Assembly: GCF_026283945.1 (NCBI RefSeq)
Contig: NZ_JAPDPC010000001.1
Coordinates: 2,046,001-2,110,000, forward strand
Direction: 5' to 3'
From: Dyella humicola
GTDB lineage: Bacteria; Pseudomonadota; Gammaproteobacteria; Xanthomonadales; Rhodanobacteraceae
Length of the DNA stretch: 64,000 nucleotides
Shown here: positions 41,424-51,492 of the stretch, piece after piece
Numbering within the stretch: the stretch's first letter is position 1
How the letters are laid out: every line of letters starts with the position of its first letter
Translations under genes and position numbers: made by a program
The notes under the pieces: generated by a model
Databases searched by the model: none
Told to the model about the DNA's origin: nothing
What the model saw: only the letters and a program-made list of their open reading frames with translations

Positions 41424-44305
41424 CAGGCGGGCTTCGCCGACGGATCCAGCAACGCTTCCTGCGCCTCCGAGAAAGCGCGATGGCGTTTCTGCCAATCAGA
41501 CGGTTGCGTGACCCGGGTCACTTGTACGGCGGTGACCTTGTACTCGGGACAATTGGTAGCCCAGTCGGAGTTCTCGGTGGTGATCACATTGGCGCCGGAA
41601 CCGGGGAAGTGGAAGGTGGTGTAAACCACGCCCGGCTGCATGCGCTCGGAGATCATCGCGCGCAGCACGGTATCGCCGGAACGGCTCCGGATGCCCACCC
41701 AGTCGCCTTCGTTGATGCCGCGTTCCTCGGCATCGTGCGGGTGTATTTCCAGCCGATCCTCGTCGTGCCACATCACATTGGCGGTGCGCCGGGTCTGCGC
41801 ACCCACGTTGTACTGGCTCAGGATGCGGCCGGTAGTGAGGATCAACGGATGCTCGGCGTTGACCTTTTCCGAGGTCGGCACGTACTCGGTAAGCATGAAG
41901 CGGCCCTTGCCGCGCACGAACTCGTCGACGTGCATCACCGGCGTGCCGAACGGATGCTCGTCATTGCACGGCCACTGGATCGACCCCAGTTGATCGATCT
42001 TGTCGAAGCTGACGCCATGGAAGGTGGGCGTGAGCCGCGCTATCTCATCCATGATCTCCGTTGCATGCTGGTAGTTCATCGGGTATCCCATCGCCTGCGC
42101 CAGCAACTGGGTAATTTCCCAGTCGGCGTAGCCGCCCTTGGGCTCCATCACCTTGCGCACGCGTGAAACGCGGCGCTCCGCATTGGTGAAGGTGCCGTCT
42201 TTCTCCAGGAACGAGCTGCCCGGGAGGAAGACGTGGGCGTAATTGGCGGTCTCGTTGAGAAACAGATCCTGCACCACGATGCATTCCATGGCGGTGAGGG
42301 CAGCGGTGACGTGCTGGGTATCGGGATCGGACTGGGCGATATCCTCGCCCTCGATGTAGAGCCCTTTGAAGCTGCCGTCGAGCGCCGCCTCGAACATGTT
42401 GGGAATGCGCAGGCCCGGTTCGCTGAGCAGTGGCACGCCCCATGCCTGCTCGAACGAATGACGTACGGCATCATCGCCGACGTGCCGATAACCGGGGAAC
42501 TCATGCGGGAACGAACCCATGTCGCACGAGCCCTGCACGTTGTTCTGTCCGCGCAGCGGATTCACGCCGACGCCTTCGCGGCCGATATTCCCGGTGGCCA
42601 TGGCGAGGTTGGCGATGGCCATCACCGCCGTGGAACCCTGCGCATGCTCGGTGACACCCAGGCCGTAGTAGATCGCACCATTGCCACCCGTGGCGTACAG
42701 CCGCGCCGCGCCGCGCACGATGGCCGCGGGCACGCCGGTCACCGATTCCATCGCTTCGGGGCTGTACTTTTCCTGCGCCACGAAGGCGCGCCACTTGGCA
42801 AACGCTACCGCTTCGCAGCGCTTGGCCACAAAGTCCTCGTCGACGAGGTTCTCGGTGACGATGACATGGGCCAGCGTGTTGAGCACCGCGACATTGGTGC
42901 CCGGGCGCAAGCGCAGGTGGTAGTCGGCCTTGATGTGCGGTGTGCGCACCAGGTCGATGCGGCGCGGGTCGACCACGACCAGCCTGGCGCCCGCGCGCAG
43001 GCGGCGTTTCATCTGCGAGCCGAACACGGGGTGGGCGTCGGTCGGATTCGCACCGATCACCAGCACGACGTCGGTCGACTCGATCGAGTCGAAATCCTGC
43101 GTGCCCGCCGATTCGCCCAGCGTAGCCTTGAGGCCGTAGCCGGTGGGCGAATGGCAGACGCGCGCACAGGTATCGACGTTGTTATTGCCGAAACCGGCAC
43201 GCACCAGCTTCTGCACCAGGTAGGTCTCCTCGTTGGTGCAGCGCGAGGAGGTGATGCCGCCCACCGAGTGCTTGCCATAGTGAGCCTGCAGCCGCTTGAA
43301 CTCGCTGGCGACGTGAGCAATGGCTTCATCCCAACTGACCACGCGCCAGGGATCGGAAATGCGGGCGCGAATCATCGGCGTGGTGATGCGATCGGGATGC
43401 GTGGCGTAGCCAATCGCGAAGCGTCCCTTGACGCAGGAGTGGCCGTGATTGGCGTGGCCATCCTTGTTCGGCACCATGCGCACGATTTCCTGGCCTTTCA
43501 TCTCGGCACGGAAGCTGCACCCGACGCCGCAATAGGCGCAGGTGGTGACGACGCTGTGCTCCGCCTGGCCCATGTCGATCAGCGACTTCTCCGACAAGGT
43601 CGCGGTCGGGCAGGCCTGTACACAGGCGCCGCAGGAGACGCATTCGGAATCGAGGAAGCGGTTGTCCTGGCTCGCGGCGACCTTGGATTCGAAGCCCCGC
43701 CCCTGGATGGTCAGCGCGAAGGTGCCCTGCACCTCGTCGCAGGCGCGCACGCAGCGCGAGCAGGCGATGCATTTGGACGGGTCGAAGGTGAAGTAGGGGT
43801 TGGAGATGTCCTTGGCGACGAACAGCGGATTGGTACTGCCGTCCTTGTTTTCGGCATAGACATGGTTGGCGCCGTCGTAGCCGTAGCGCACCTCGCGCAG
43901 GCCAACCACGCCCGCCATGTCCTGCAATTCGCAGTGGCCGTTGGCGGGGCAGGTGAGGCAATCGAGTGGATGATCGGAGATGTACAGCTCCATCACCCCG
44001 CGCCGGATCTCGGCCAGCCTGGAGGTCTGCGTATGCACCTGCATGCCGGGACTGACCGGCGTGGTGCAGGAGGCTGGGTAGCCCTTGCGACCTTCGATTT
44101 CCACCAGGCAAAGCCGGCACGAGCCGAAGGCCTCGAGCATGTCGGTGGCGCAGAGCTTGGGGATGCCGATGCCCATCTGTGCCGCTGCGCGCAGCACCGA
44201 GGTACCCTCAGGCACCTGCACGCTGCGACCGTCGATGTGCAGCTCGACCATCGTGGTGGACGTGGCCTTCGGCGTGCCGTAGTCGATCTCGACGATGGAC
44301 AACAT
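41423..44305 (-). CDS. fdsA: NAD-linked formate dehydrogenase catalytic subunit FdsA
   Basis: 960 residues from ATG 44305 (GAGGAGGTAGAAGG leader). Order: NuoG-like N-terminal 2Fe-2S domain (C52, C63, C66, C80), an additional His-Cys cluster region (about 112-125), two 4Fe-4S ferredoxin motifs (C179-C189 and C222-C232), then the molybdenum domain with its own cluster (C256, C259, C263, C291). The Mo ligand is C384 in CARVCHSPTGYG, so the enzyme uses Cys, not selenocysteine. It oxidises formate to CO2 in the cytosol and passes electrons to FdsG/FdsB. Lies between fdsB and fdhD. Confidence 0.96.
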   Translation of the reverse strand: MLSIVEIDYGTPKATSTTMVELHIDGRSVQVPEGTSVLRAAAQMGIGIPKLCATDMLEAFGSCRLCLVEIEGRKGYPASCTTPVSPGMQVHTQTSRLAEIRRGVMELYISDHPLDCLTCPANGHCELQDMAGVVGLREVRYGYDGANHVYAENKDGSTNPLFVAKDISNPYFTFDPSKCIACSRCVRACDEVQGTFALTIQGRGFESKVAASQDNRFLDSECVSCGACVQACPTATLSEKSLIDMGQAEHSVVTTCAYCGVGCSFRAEMKGQEIVRMVPNKDGHANHGHSCVKGRFAIGYATHPDRITTPMIRARISDPWRVVSWDEAIAHVASEFKRLQAHYGKHSVGGITSSRCTNEETYLVQKLVRAGFGNNNVDTCARVCHSPTGYGLKATLGESAGTQDFDSIESTDVVLVIGANPTDAHPVFGSQMKRRLRAGARLVVVDPRRIDLVRTPHIKADYHLRLRPGTNVAVLNTLAHVIVTENLVDEDFVAKRCEAVAFAKWRAFVAQEKYSPEAMESVTGVPAAIVRGAARLYATGGNGAIYYGLGVTEHAQGSTAVMAIANLAMATGNIGREGVGVNPLRGQNNVQGSCDMGSFPHEFPGYRHVGDDAVRHSFEQAWGVPLLSEPGLRIPNMFEAALDGSFKGLYIEGEDIAQSDPDTQHVTAALTAMECIVVQDLFLNETANYAHVFLPGSSFLEKDGTFTNAERRVSRVRKVMEPKGGYADWEITQLLAQAMGYPMNYQHATEIMDEIARLTPTFHGVSFDKIDQLGSIQWPCNDEHPFGTPVMHVDEFVRGKGRFMLTEYVPTSEKVNAEHPLILTTGRILSQYNVGAQTRRTANVMWHDEDRLEIHPHDAEERGINEGDWVGIRSRSGDTVLRAMISERMQPGVVYTTFHFPGSGANVITTENSDWATNCPEYKVTAVQVTRVTQPSDWQKRHRAFSEAQEALLDPSAKPA

Positions 44306-44319
44306 GACCTTCTACCTCC

Positions 44320-45879
44320 TCAGTGCGCAGCTTGGTCGGCGGCGCCTGCGAAATCCTCGTGGAAATGGTCCAGCGCGCTGAGCACCGGGAAAGGCGCCAT
44401 GCCGCCGAGCGCGCACAGGGAACCGTCGATCATGGTCTGGCAGAGATCGCGCAGCAGGACCTCGTTGCGTTCGCGCTCGTTGGCGCTGCCGGCAAGCATG
44501 CGATCGATCACTTCGACGCCGCGGGTCGAGCCGATGCGACATGGCGTGCACTTGCCGCACGATTCGATGGCACAGAATTCCATCGCGTAACGCGCCTGCG
44601 CCGCCATGTCGACGGTGTCGTCGAAGACCACCACGCCGCCGTGGCCCAGCATGCCGCCAATAGCGGCAAACGCTTCGTAGTCGATCGGCGTGTCCAGCCG
44701 CGATGGCGGGATATACGCGCCGAGCGGGCCGCCGACCTGCACCGCGCGCAGCGGGCGGCCACTGGCGGTGCCGCCGCCAAAATCGTCAATCAACTCGCGT
44801 AGCGTGGCGCCAAACGCCAGCTCCACCAGGCCCGTTCGCTTTAGGTTGCCGGCGAGCTGGATCGGCAAGGTGCCGCGCGACTTGCCGGTGCCGTAGTCGC
44901 GGTAATAGCCGGCTCCCTGATCCAGGATGATCGGCACCGAGGCGAGCGTCACGACGTTGTTGATCACCGTGGGTTTGCCGAACAGGCCTTCGATCGCCGG
45001 CAGCGGCGGCTTGAAGCGCACCTGGCCGCGCTTGCCTTCCAGCGATTCGAGCAGCGAGGTTTCCTCGCCACAGATATACGCGCCGCCGGCCATGCGGACT
45101 TCCAGATGGAACGCCTTGCCGCTGCCACAGACGCTGTCGCCGAGAAAGCCGGCCGCTTCGGCGGCGGCAATGGCCGCCAGCAGCGCCCGCTGTGCGTGCG
45201 GGTATTCCACGCGCAGATAGATGTAACCGCGGGTGGCTGCGACCGCGAGGCCTGCGATGGTCATGCCCTCGATCAGCACGAACGGATCGCCTTCCATGAT
45301 CATGCGATCGGAGAAGGTGCCGGAGTCGCCTTCGTCCGCATTGCACACGATGTACTTCTGCTCGGCCGGCGCATCGAGGCAGGTCTTCCACTTGATCCCG
45401 GCGGGAAACGCCGCGCCGCCGCGACCGCGCAGCCCGGCATCGAGCACGGCCTGCACGATATCGATGCAGCCCATGCGCAGTGCTTTCGCGAGGCCGCGAT
45501 AACCGCCGTGGGCACGGTAATCATCGAGGCTGCGTGGATCGACGATGCCGACACGGGCGAAGGTCAGGCGCTGCTGGCGCTTCAGATAGGGGATTGATTC
45601 GGTCGGCCCCAGGGCGAGCGCGTGCTGGCCTGCATGCAGGAAGTCCGCATCGAACAGGGAGGGAACATCGGCGGCCTGCACCGGGCCGTAGGCGACGCGG
45701 CCATCGGCCGTTTCAACTTCGACCAGCGGTTCCAGCCAGTACATGCCGCGTGAACCGTTGCGCACGATCCGTACGTCGCAGCCGCGGCGCGTGGCTTCCG
45801 TAGCGATCGCCTTGGCGACGGCCTCGGCGCCCAGCGAGAGCGCGCTGGCATCGATCGGCACGTAGACCGTGACGCTCAT
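44320..45879 (-). CDS. fdsB: Formate dehydrogenase NADH-binding subunit FdsB
   Basis: 519 residues, NuoF-like. An N-terminal thioredoxin-like extension (about 1-110) precedes the FMN/NADH-binding domain with R151[14 protein letters not shown], [17 protein letters not shown] and [10 protein letters not shown]-like [21 protein letters not shown]. The C-terminal 4Fe-4S site is [16 protein letters not shown] with a later Cys (LCQTM). It delivers electrons from formate to NAD+. The start codon overlaps the fdsG stop by four bases. Confidence 0.95.
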   Translation of the reverse strand: MSVTVYVPIDASALSLGAEAVAKAIATEATRRGCDVRIVRNGSRGMYWLEPLVEVETADGRVAYGPVQAADVPSLFDADFLHAGQHALALGPTESIPYLKRQQRLTFARVGIVDPRSLDDYRAHGGYRGLAKALRMGCIDIVQAVLDAGLRGRGGAAFPAGIKWKTCLDAPAEQKYIVCNADEGDSGTFSDRMIMEGDPFVLIEGMTIAGLAVAATRGYIYLRVEYPHAQRALLAAIAAAEAAGFLGDSVCGSGKAFHLEVRMAGGAYICGEETSLLESLEGKRGQVRFKPPLPAIEGLFGKPTVINNVVTLASVPIILDQGAGYYRDYGTGKSRGTLPIQLAGNLKRTGLVELAFGATLRELIDDFGGGTASGRPLRAVQVGGPLGAYIPPSRLDTPIDYEAFAAIGGMLGHGGVVVFDDTVDMAAQARYAMEFCAIESCGKCTPCRIGSTRGVEVIDRMLAGSANERERNEVLLRDLCQTMIDGSLCALGGMAPFPVLSALDHFHEDFAGAADQAAH

Positions 45880-46376
45880 GTGGCCTCCGCATCGAGCCAG
45901 GCGTCGAACCGTTCGGGCGTCATGCGACCCTTCAGGTCACCATCGATCATCATTGCCGGCGAGCACGCACAGTTGCCGAGGCAATAGACCGGCTCCAGTG
46001 TGTAGGCGCCGTCGGCCGTGGTCTGGTGAAAGTCTATGGCCAGTCGCCCCCTGATGTGTTTCTCCAGCGTGACGGCACCCATCGCCTGGCAGGATTCGGC
46101 ACGGCACAGGTAGATGAGATGCCGCCCGGCCGGCTGCTGGCGGAAGAAGTGGTAGAAGCTGACGACCCCGTGCACATCCGCGCGCGACAGGTTCAGCTCG
46201 CGGGCGATGAGCGGCACCGCGTCCGCCGGCACATAACCGAGCGCGCCCTGCACCCCGTGCAGCACGGGGAGCAGGGCGCCGGGCATAGCCTTCAGCCGGG
46301 TGGTGACTTCGAGTACGGCGGTGCGAATGTTTTCCGGGATCTCCGGCAATACGGTGATGTCTATCGCGCGCTTCAT
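45876..46376 (-). CDS. fdsG: Formate dehydrogenase gamma subunit FdsG
   Basis: 166 residues, NuoE-like thioredoxin-fold protein. The 2Fe-2S ligands are C91, C96 (CRAESC) and C132, C136 (CLGNC). The helical start ([37 protein letters not shown]) is that of the family. First gene of the fds operon; the downstream fdsB overlaps by four bases. The 22-base gap to the OFA transporter stop suggests that transporter and enzyme share a message. Confidence 0.94.
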   Translation of the reverse strand: MKRAIDITVLPEIPENIRTAVLEVTTRLKAMPGALLPVLHGVQGALGYVPADAVPLIARELNLSRADVHGVVSFYHFFRQQPAGRHLIYLCRAESCQAMGAVTLEKHIRGRLAIDFHQTTADGAYTLEPVYCLGNCACSPAMMIDGDLKGRMTPERFDAWLDAEAT

Positions 46377-46398
46377 GTTTCCGCCGTCTAATCGCCGC

Positions 46399-48063
46399 TC
46401 AGAACAGCGCGGCCGCCTTGGTAAGAGCTATCCATACACCGATCAGGAAGGGAACGCCAACCAGGGCCCAGGCGATGACCCCGACCAGCCCGAAGCCACC
46501 GCGCGCCGCTTCCTGTGCATGTGCCGAGACGGTAGCGGCCTCATGTTGCAGGGATCGTTCATGCGCCAGTTCGGCATCGGTCATCAGGGCGTTTTCCTTG
46601 ACCGGGCGGATCAGGAAGTTGCTGATCATGCCGATCAGCAACAGCGCAGCGAGGATGTAGAGCGTGCGGTCGTACACCAGGTTCTTGGCGATGCCAGCAT
46701 CGAGCTGGGCCTGGCGCACGGCGGCAATCAGGAACGGACCGGCGATGCCCGCCACCGACCACGCCGTCAGCAGCCGTCCGTGGATCGCCCCGACCATCTG
46801 GGTGCCGAAGATGTCCGACAGGTACGCCGGCACCGTCGCGAAGCCGCCGCCATACATGGTGAGGATGATGCACGCCGCCGCCACGAACAGGCCGGCAAGA
46901 CCCATGTGTCCCAAGGTGGGCAGACTGCAATACAGCAGGATGCCCAGCGCAAAGAAGATGAAATACGTGGTTTTGCGGCCGATGAAGTCGGACGTGGACG
47001 CCCAGAAGATGCGCCCCAGGCTGTTGAACAGGCTGATCAGGCCGACCAGGCCCGCGGCCGACGCCGCGATCGCGGCTTTCTGCGCGGTACTGAGCGTGGC
47101 CGAGGCATCCAGTCCCAGCAGACGCCCGCCGAACACATCCTGGAACATCGGGCTGGCCATCGAGATCACGCCGATACCGGCGGTGACGTTCATGCACAGC
47201 ACGACCCAGATCATCCAGAACTGCGGTGTCTTCCAGGCAAGGCTCAGGTGCACATGGCGATGGGTGATCAGCTTGTTCGCTGATGCCGCCGGCGGGGTCC
47301 AGCCGAGTGGTCGCCAGCCGCTGGGCGGCACGCGAAAACCGAAGGCGCCGGCTGACATCGCAATGAAATAAATCACGCCCATGCACATCAGCGTGCTGGC
47401 CACGCCGGGCACGCCTCCCGCACTGAATTTCGCCATCAGCGCGACGGCAATCGGTGCACCGATCATCGCGCCGCCGCCATAGCCCATGATGGCGAAGCCG
47501 GTGGCCAGGCCGCGGCGGTCGGGGAACCATTTGATCAACGTGGAGACGGGCGAGATGTATCCCAGTCCCTGGCCGATGCCTCCCAGCACACCGGCGCCGA
47601 GATAGACCAGCCACAGTTGATGCATCGATACGCCGATGCCCCCCACCACCAGTCCACCGCCCCAGCACAGTGCGGCGATGAAGCCTGCCTTGCGGGGGCC
47701 GGCATGTTCCAGCCAGCCGCCCCAGATCGCGGCGGAAATGCCGAGCATGGCGATGAAGGTTTCGAAGATGTGGTTTACCGCGGGCACTGTCCAGTTACAG
47801 GCGGTACTGAACAGTTGGGCGAAGAAACCCAGGTTGGCGCACATGGCCGGATCGGCCTCGGTCACCAGTTTGCTCATCGGCAGCCAGAACACGGAGAAGC
47901 CGTAGGCCATGCCGATGCTGAGATGGATGGCCAAGGCCGCTGGCGGCACCAGCCAGCGATTGAAACGAGATCCCGCGATGGTGCGTTCCCTGGACAGTAC
48001 TCCCGGCGCCCTTCCTGGCGCCGGATTCAGAACGTCTGCTGCAGGTACGCTGTTCACAAGCAT
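46399..48063 (-). CDS. OFA-family MFS transporter (oxalate/formate type)
   Basis: 554 residues from ATG 48063 (GGGGGG just upstream; GTG one codon earlier possible). Twelve or more membrane helices with OFA hallmarks: [68 protein letters not shown], and [14 protein letters not shown]. It has an unusual N-terminal cytosolic stretch and a C-terminal extra helix ([23 protein letters not shown]). Immediately upstream of fdsG on the same strand, so formate or oxalate is the likely substrate; this is inferred from context. Confidence 0.85.
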   Translation of the reverse strand: MLVNSVPAADVLNPAPGRAPGVLSRERTIAGSRFNRWLVPPAALAIHLSIGMAYGFSVFWLPMSKLVTEADPAMCANLGFFAQLFSTACNWTVPAVNHIFETFIAMLGISAAIWGGWLEHAGPRKAGFIAALCWGGGLVVGGIGVSMHQLWLVYLGAGVLGGIGQGLGYISPVSTLIKWFPDRRGLATGFAIMGYGGGAMIGAPIAVALMAKFSAGGVPGVASTLMCMGVIYFIAMSAGAFGFRVPPSGWRPLGWTPPAASANKLITHRHVHLSLAWKTPQFWMIWVVLCMNVTAGIGVISMASPMFQDVFGGRLLGLDASATLSTAQKAAIAASAAGLVGLISLFNSLGRIFWASTSDFIGRKTTYFIFFALGILLYCSLPTLGHMGLAGLFVAAACIILTMYGGGFATVPAYLSDIFGTQMVGAIHGRLLTAWSVAGIAGPFLIAAVRQAQLDAGIAKNLVYDRTLYILAALLLIGMISNFLIRPVKENALMTDAELAHERSLQHEAATVSAHAQEAARGGFGLVGVIAWALVGVPFLIGVWIALTKAAALF

Positions 48064-48334
48064 CACCCCCCAGTGTGTAAGACGACCCTATAGCTTGGCG
48101 TGCGGCGCGATGGTCGAGCGGACTCGCCCAGTGCGCCACCCGACTTAAGTCGAACGCCTGGCTACTGCGTGTACTGACTTTCCCCGTCGCCGATCATCAG
48201 GCCTTTGCTGCCGGATTGGTTGCTGCACCGCAGCGCAAGGGGCGTAGAGCTTCCCTGCCTCTTGCATCGCCGGGCGCGCGCGTCGAGCATGCGGGTCTCT
48301 AGTCCCGGGTAAGCAGGATGCGCAGCCTCGCACC
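48064..48334. other. Divergent promoter region between formate and molybdenum-cofactor operons
   Basis: 271 bases. Both operons must start here. I looked for a Moco riboswitch and a ModE box and saw neither convincingly. Confidence 0.4.
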
Positions 48335-49612
48335 ATGATCAGTTACGACCAGGCCCTGGAACGACTGCTTGCCCACACCCGTCGGCTACCGGGTGAGTCC
48401 CGTTCGCCAGTCGATTCGTTGGGCTGCGTGCTGGCTCGTGATGTCCGCAGTCCTATGGACCTGCCATCGTTCGATCATGCGGCGATGGACGGCTATGCGT
48501 TGAGTGCACGCCAACCGCTCGCCGCCGGTTCGGAGCACCTTGTGGTGGGTTCCCAGGCTGCTGGCGATGCGGCGCGCGCGTCGCAGGGCATCGCCTGCGA
48601 GATCATGACCGGCGCACGCTTGCCCGATGGCCTGGATGCGGTCGTTGCGGTGGAGCGTACCCAATGGCTGGCTCGCGGCGACGACGGCACCCCCGCGCGC
48701 ATTCGACTGCTCGATACGCTCGCCGCTGGCTATAACGTGCGCTATGCCGGCAGCGATGTCGCCAAGGGAGCGCTGGTTGTGGCCGCCGGTACGCGTATCG
48801 AGCCCGCCCATGTCATGTTGCTGGCAGCGCTTGGCGTGACTTCGGTCGAGGTAGTGCGTCAGCCGCGTGTGGCGATTATCGGCACCGGCAAGGAGTTGTT
48901 GGCGGACCCGACCCAGCCACTCGCGGACGAGCAGATCCACCATTCCAACGGTCCTTATCTGAGGGCAGCGTTTGCGGCGGCCGGCGTGCAGGTGCTGTCC
49001 TGTGAGACGCTGGACGACACCGCCAGCCACTACCGCGAAGCCGTAGTGCGCGCACGCGAAGCCGGCGCCGACCTGATCGTCAGTACCGGCGCGGTTTCGA
49101 TGGGTCGCTATGACTTCGTCCCCGACACGCTGCAAACGCTTGGCGCCGAGCTTCTGTTCCACAAGGTGGCGATCCGTCCGGGCAAGCCGATGCTCGCGGC
49201 GATGCTGGGTGATGCCACCCTGGTGCTTGCGCTTCCCGGCACGCCGATGGCGGTTGCTGTCGGCTTCCGATTCTTCGCCGCGCCCGTGCTGCGGGCTTGG
49301 GCGGGGCAGGGCAGCGAAGCGGTGCTGCATGCCGTGCTTGATACGCCGCAGCAAGCGAAGCCGGGTCTGCGTCACTTCCTGCGGGCGAGGCTCGGCCAAG
49401 GTAGTGATGGGCGTCTTCACGCGAGTTTGCTCAAACTGCAGCAACCTTTTCGCATTCAGCCGTTCGCTGAAGCGGGCGCCTGGGTGCTGCTGGGCGAGGA
49501 CGCTGGCGACTGCCTTCCCGGCATGCTGGTCGAGATCGCCAGCCTTCATCCAGGGGGACCGTTGAGCGTCAGCACCATCCGTGACATGAACTGCCAGGGA
49601 ACGCCAATATGA
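48335..49612 (+). CDS. moeA: Molybdopterin molybdenumtransferase MoeA (copy 1)
   Basis: 425 residues. MoeA inserts molybdate into adenylylated molybdopterin. Family blocks: SLGCVLARDVRSPMDLPSFDHAAMDGYAL, CEIMTGARLPDGLDAVVAVE, the cofactor-binding VAIIGTGKELL, SNGPYLRAAF, STGAVSMGRYDFV, IRPGKPMLAAML and ALPGTPMAVAVGF. It starts the plus-strand cofactor operon and its stop overlaps the next ATG (ATGA). A second, diverged moeA lies 4 kb downstream. Confidence 0.93.
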   Translation: MISYDQALERLLAHTRRLPGESRSPVDSLGCVLARDVRSPMDLPSFDHAAMDGYALSARQPLAAGSEHLVVGSQAAGDAARASQGIACEIMTGARLPDGLDAVVAVERTQWLARGDDGTPARIRLLDTLAAGYNVRYAGSDVAKGALVVAAGTRIEPAHVMLLAALGVTSVEVVRQPRVAIIGTGKELLADPTQPLADEQIHHSNGPYLRAAFAAAGVQVLSCETLDDTASHYREAVVRAREAGADLIVSTGAVSMGRYDFVPDTLQTLGAELLFHKVAIRPGKPMLAAMLGDATLVLALPGTPMAVAVGFRFFAAPVLRAWAGQGSEAVLHAVLDTPQQAKPGLRHFLRARLGQGSDGRLHASLLKLQQPFRIQPFAEAGAWVLLGEDAGDCLPGMLVEIASLHPGGPLSVSTIRDMNCQGTPI

Positions 49613-49953
49613 AACTGCAGATCGAAGGTCAGAGCCTGCGCGTGCGCATAGGTGAGGTCGAACTGGGCACGCTGATGGCGGGCGACGCTCTGGTGTCGCG
49701 CACTGGCTTTGCGCAGGCCTTCGTCATGACCTGCACGGTGCGGCTTGGCGCAGGCGATGCCGCACTTTTCTCGGGTCGTCCCGATGCATGGCTGATCGAG
49801 ATTCCCGAGGCTGCGGTGCGGGACCATGCGCGGCGGCTGCCTACCCGGGAGGGTTTGAAGTTCATCCTGGCCGGTAAAGAGGAAGGTGATGCGCTGGAAC
49901 TACGCTTTGATGTCGACGTTCGCGACAGCGTGCGCCGGCGCCGCTCGTCGTAG
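49609..49953 (+). CDS. Small conserved protein of the molybdenum cluster
   Basis: 114 residues (MKLQIEGQSLRVRIGEVELGTLMAGDALVSRTGF). Strand-rich, with a late IEIPEAAVRDHARRLPTREGLKFIL and a basic end (RDSVRRRRSS). No signal peptide, membrane helix or metal motif. The start overlaps moeA and modA follows after 73 bases, so a function in molybdate handling or regulation is possible. I do not recognise a named family; DUF7009-like proteins are similar in size and context. Confidence 0.65.
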   Translation: MKLQIEGQSLRVRIGEVELGTLMAGDALVSRTGFAQAFVMTCTVRLGAGDAALFSGRPDAWLIEIPEAAVRDHARRLPTREGLKFILAGKEEGDALELRFDVDVRDSVRRRRSS

Positions 49954-50026
49954 GGAGTCTGCATACGCTTCTGTTGGGCTACTCTCAACGCGCCGACACG
50001 ATAGACGCAAACGGAGATGGGATCGT

Positions 50027-50803
50027 ATGACTCGCCTTTTCTTGCTTCGACTGCTGGCCTTGGGCATGACGCTGTTGCCGTGGACACCCGCAGCGGCGGA
50101 CGATGATCACATCACGATAGCGGCGGCGGCCGATTTGAATGGGGTGATGAACACGCTGGTGGATGCCTACAAACAAGACCACCCCGATAGCAGGATCGAC
50201 GTAGCGTACGGCTCGTCCGGCAACCTGCTGACGCTTATCGAAGAGGGTGGGCCGTTCGATCTGTTTTTTTCGGCCGACAGCAGTTACCCGAAGAAACTGG
50301 TGGCTGAAGGCAAGGCCAGCGGCCAGCCAGTTCCTTATGCCTACGGGCATATCGTGCTGTGGAGCGGGAGTTTCGATATGTCCGAGGTGCGGGTGGCGGA
50401 CCTGCTGCAGCCCTCCTTTGGGCGTATCGCCATCGCCAACCCACAACACGCACCCTACGGCAAGCGAGCCGAACAGGCCTTGCGCGCGGCAGGTGTCTGG
50501 GACGCGCTGCAGCCGCGCCTGGTGTTCGGCAATGACATCGCGCAGACCGCGGAGTTCGCGCAGAGCGGCAATGCCCAGGTCGGCATCATCGCAGAGTCGC
50601 TCGCGCGGGCGTGGACCGGCAAGGGCAGCTATATCCTGGTGCCGCCCTCGTTGTACGAACCCCTGCAGCAGAGCTTTGTGCTAACCCAGCGTGGCGCCGA
50701 CAACGCGCTTGCACAGGATTTCGCGACGTACGTGCAGAGTCCGGAGGCGCGGGCCATCTTTGCGAAGTACGGCTTTAACTTGCCGGAGACAGAGGAGCAT
50801 TGA
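50027..50803 (+). CDS. modA: Molybdate ABC transporter substrate-binding protein ModA
   Basis: 258 residues from ATG 50027 (GGAGATGGGATCG upstream). Signal peptide MTRLFLLRLLALGMTLLPWTPAAA. Family blocks: ITIAAAADLNGVMNTLVDAYKQ, VAYGSSGNLLTLIEEGGPFDLFFSADSSYPKKL, ANPQHAPYGKRAEQAL and GNDIAQTAEFAQSGNAQVGII. It binds periplasmic molybdate, probably also tungstate, and hands it to ModB. The stop overlaps modB. Confidence 0.95.
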   Translation: MTRLFLLRLLALGMTLLPWTPAAADDDHITIAAAADLNGVMNTLVDAYKQDHPDSRIDVAYGSSGNLLTLIEEGGPFDLFFSADSSYPKKLVAEGKASGQPVPYAYGHIVLWSGSFDMSEVRVADLLQPSFGRIAIANPQHAPYGKRAEQALRAAGVWDALQPRLVFGNDIAQTAEFAQSGNAQVGIIAESLARAWTGKGSYILVPPSLYEPLQQSFVLTQRGADNALAQDFATYVQSPEARAIFAKYGFNLPETEEH

Positions 50804-51492
50804 GCGCCGTGTCCCTACTGTCCGGCGAGGACCTGCAGGCGCTTTGGCTTACCTTGCGGCTGGCCACGACGGTGACCGTGCTGCTGTTGCTGCTGGGCGC
50901 GCCGTTGGCGTGGTGGCTGTCACAAACGCGTTCGCGCTGGCGGCGACCGATCGCCGCCGTCGTGGCGCTGCCGTTGGTGTTGCCGCCGACGGTGCTTGGT
51001 TTCTACCTATTGATGTTGCTCGGTCCCCACGGCGCCGTGGGCCGGCTGATGGCGGCGATCGGTCTCACGGCCCTGCCATTTACGTTCCAGGGCCTGGTGG
51101 TGGCCTCGATGCTGTCCTCGTTGCCCTTCGTGGTGCAGCCGCTTCATAACGCCTTCGACACCATTGGCCGCCAGCCACTGGAAGTGGCCGCATGCCTGGG
51201 TGCGGGGCCGCTGGATCGCTTCCTGTCGGTGGCGCTGCCGTTGGCCGTGCCGGGTGTGGTCACTGCGGCCGTCTTGGGTTTCGCGCACACCGTGGGCGAG
51301 TTCGGCGTAGTGCTGATGATCGGCGGCAATATTCCGGGCCAGACCCGGGTGGTCTCGATGCGGATCTACGATCACGTCCAGGCCGGCGAGTATCACCAGG
51401 CTCATGTGTTGTCGCTTTGCCTGTTGCTGGTGTCATTTGTGGCCCTGCTCGCCACGTCGTTGTTGCGCTCGCGCAGGTACGCGCGTGTCTGA
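50800..51492 (+). CDS. modB: Molybdate ABC transporter permease ModB
   Basis: 230 residues. The TTG at 50800 or the GTG at 50809 could start it; GAGGAG fits either. Five to six membrane helices and the permease EAA loop (EVAACLGAGPLDRFLSVALPLAVPGVV) are clear, with SLPFVVQPLHNAFDTIGRQPLEVA and HTVGEFGVVLMIGGNIPGQTRVVS typical of ModB. It forms the membrane channel with ModC. It overlaps modA by four and modC by eight bases. Confidence 0.95.
   Translation: MSAVSLLSGEDLQALWLTLRLATTVTVLLLLLGAPLAWWLSQTRSRWRRPIAAVVALPLVLPPTVLGFYLLMLLGPHGAVGRLMAAIGLTALPFTFQGLVVASMLSSLPFVVQPLHNAFDTIGRQPLEVAACLGAGPLDRFLSVALPLAVPGVVTAAVLGFAHTVGEFGVVLMIGGNIPGQTRVVSMRIYDHVQAGEYHQAHVLSLCLLLVSFVALLATSLLRSRRYARV

Noticed and set aside
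42233-44590. A long open frame on the plus strand antisense to fdsA
   Set aside because: Arises from high-GC codon bias opposite a well-conserved catalytic gene; it has no family resemblance, and the opposite strand explains the region fully.
48064-48334. Possible Moco riboswitch or ModE box between the fds and moe operons
   Set aside because: Neither the conserved riboswitch core nor the ModE palindrome could be found by eye.
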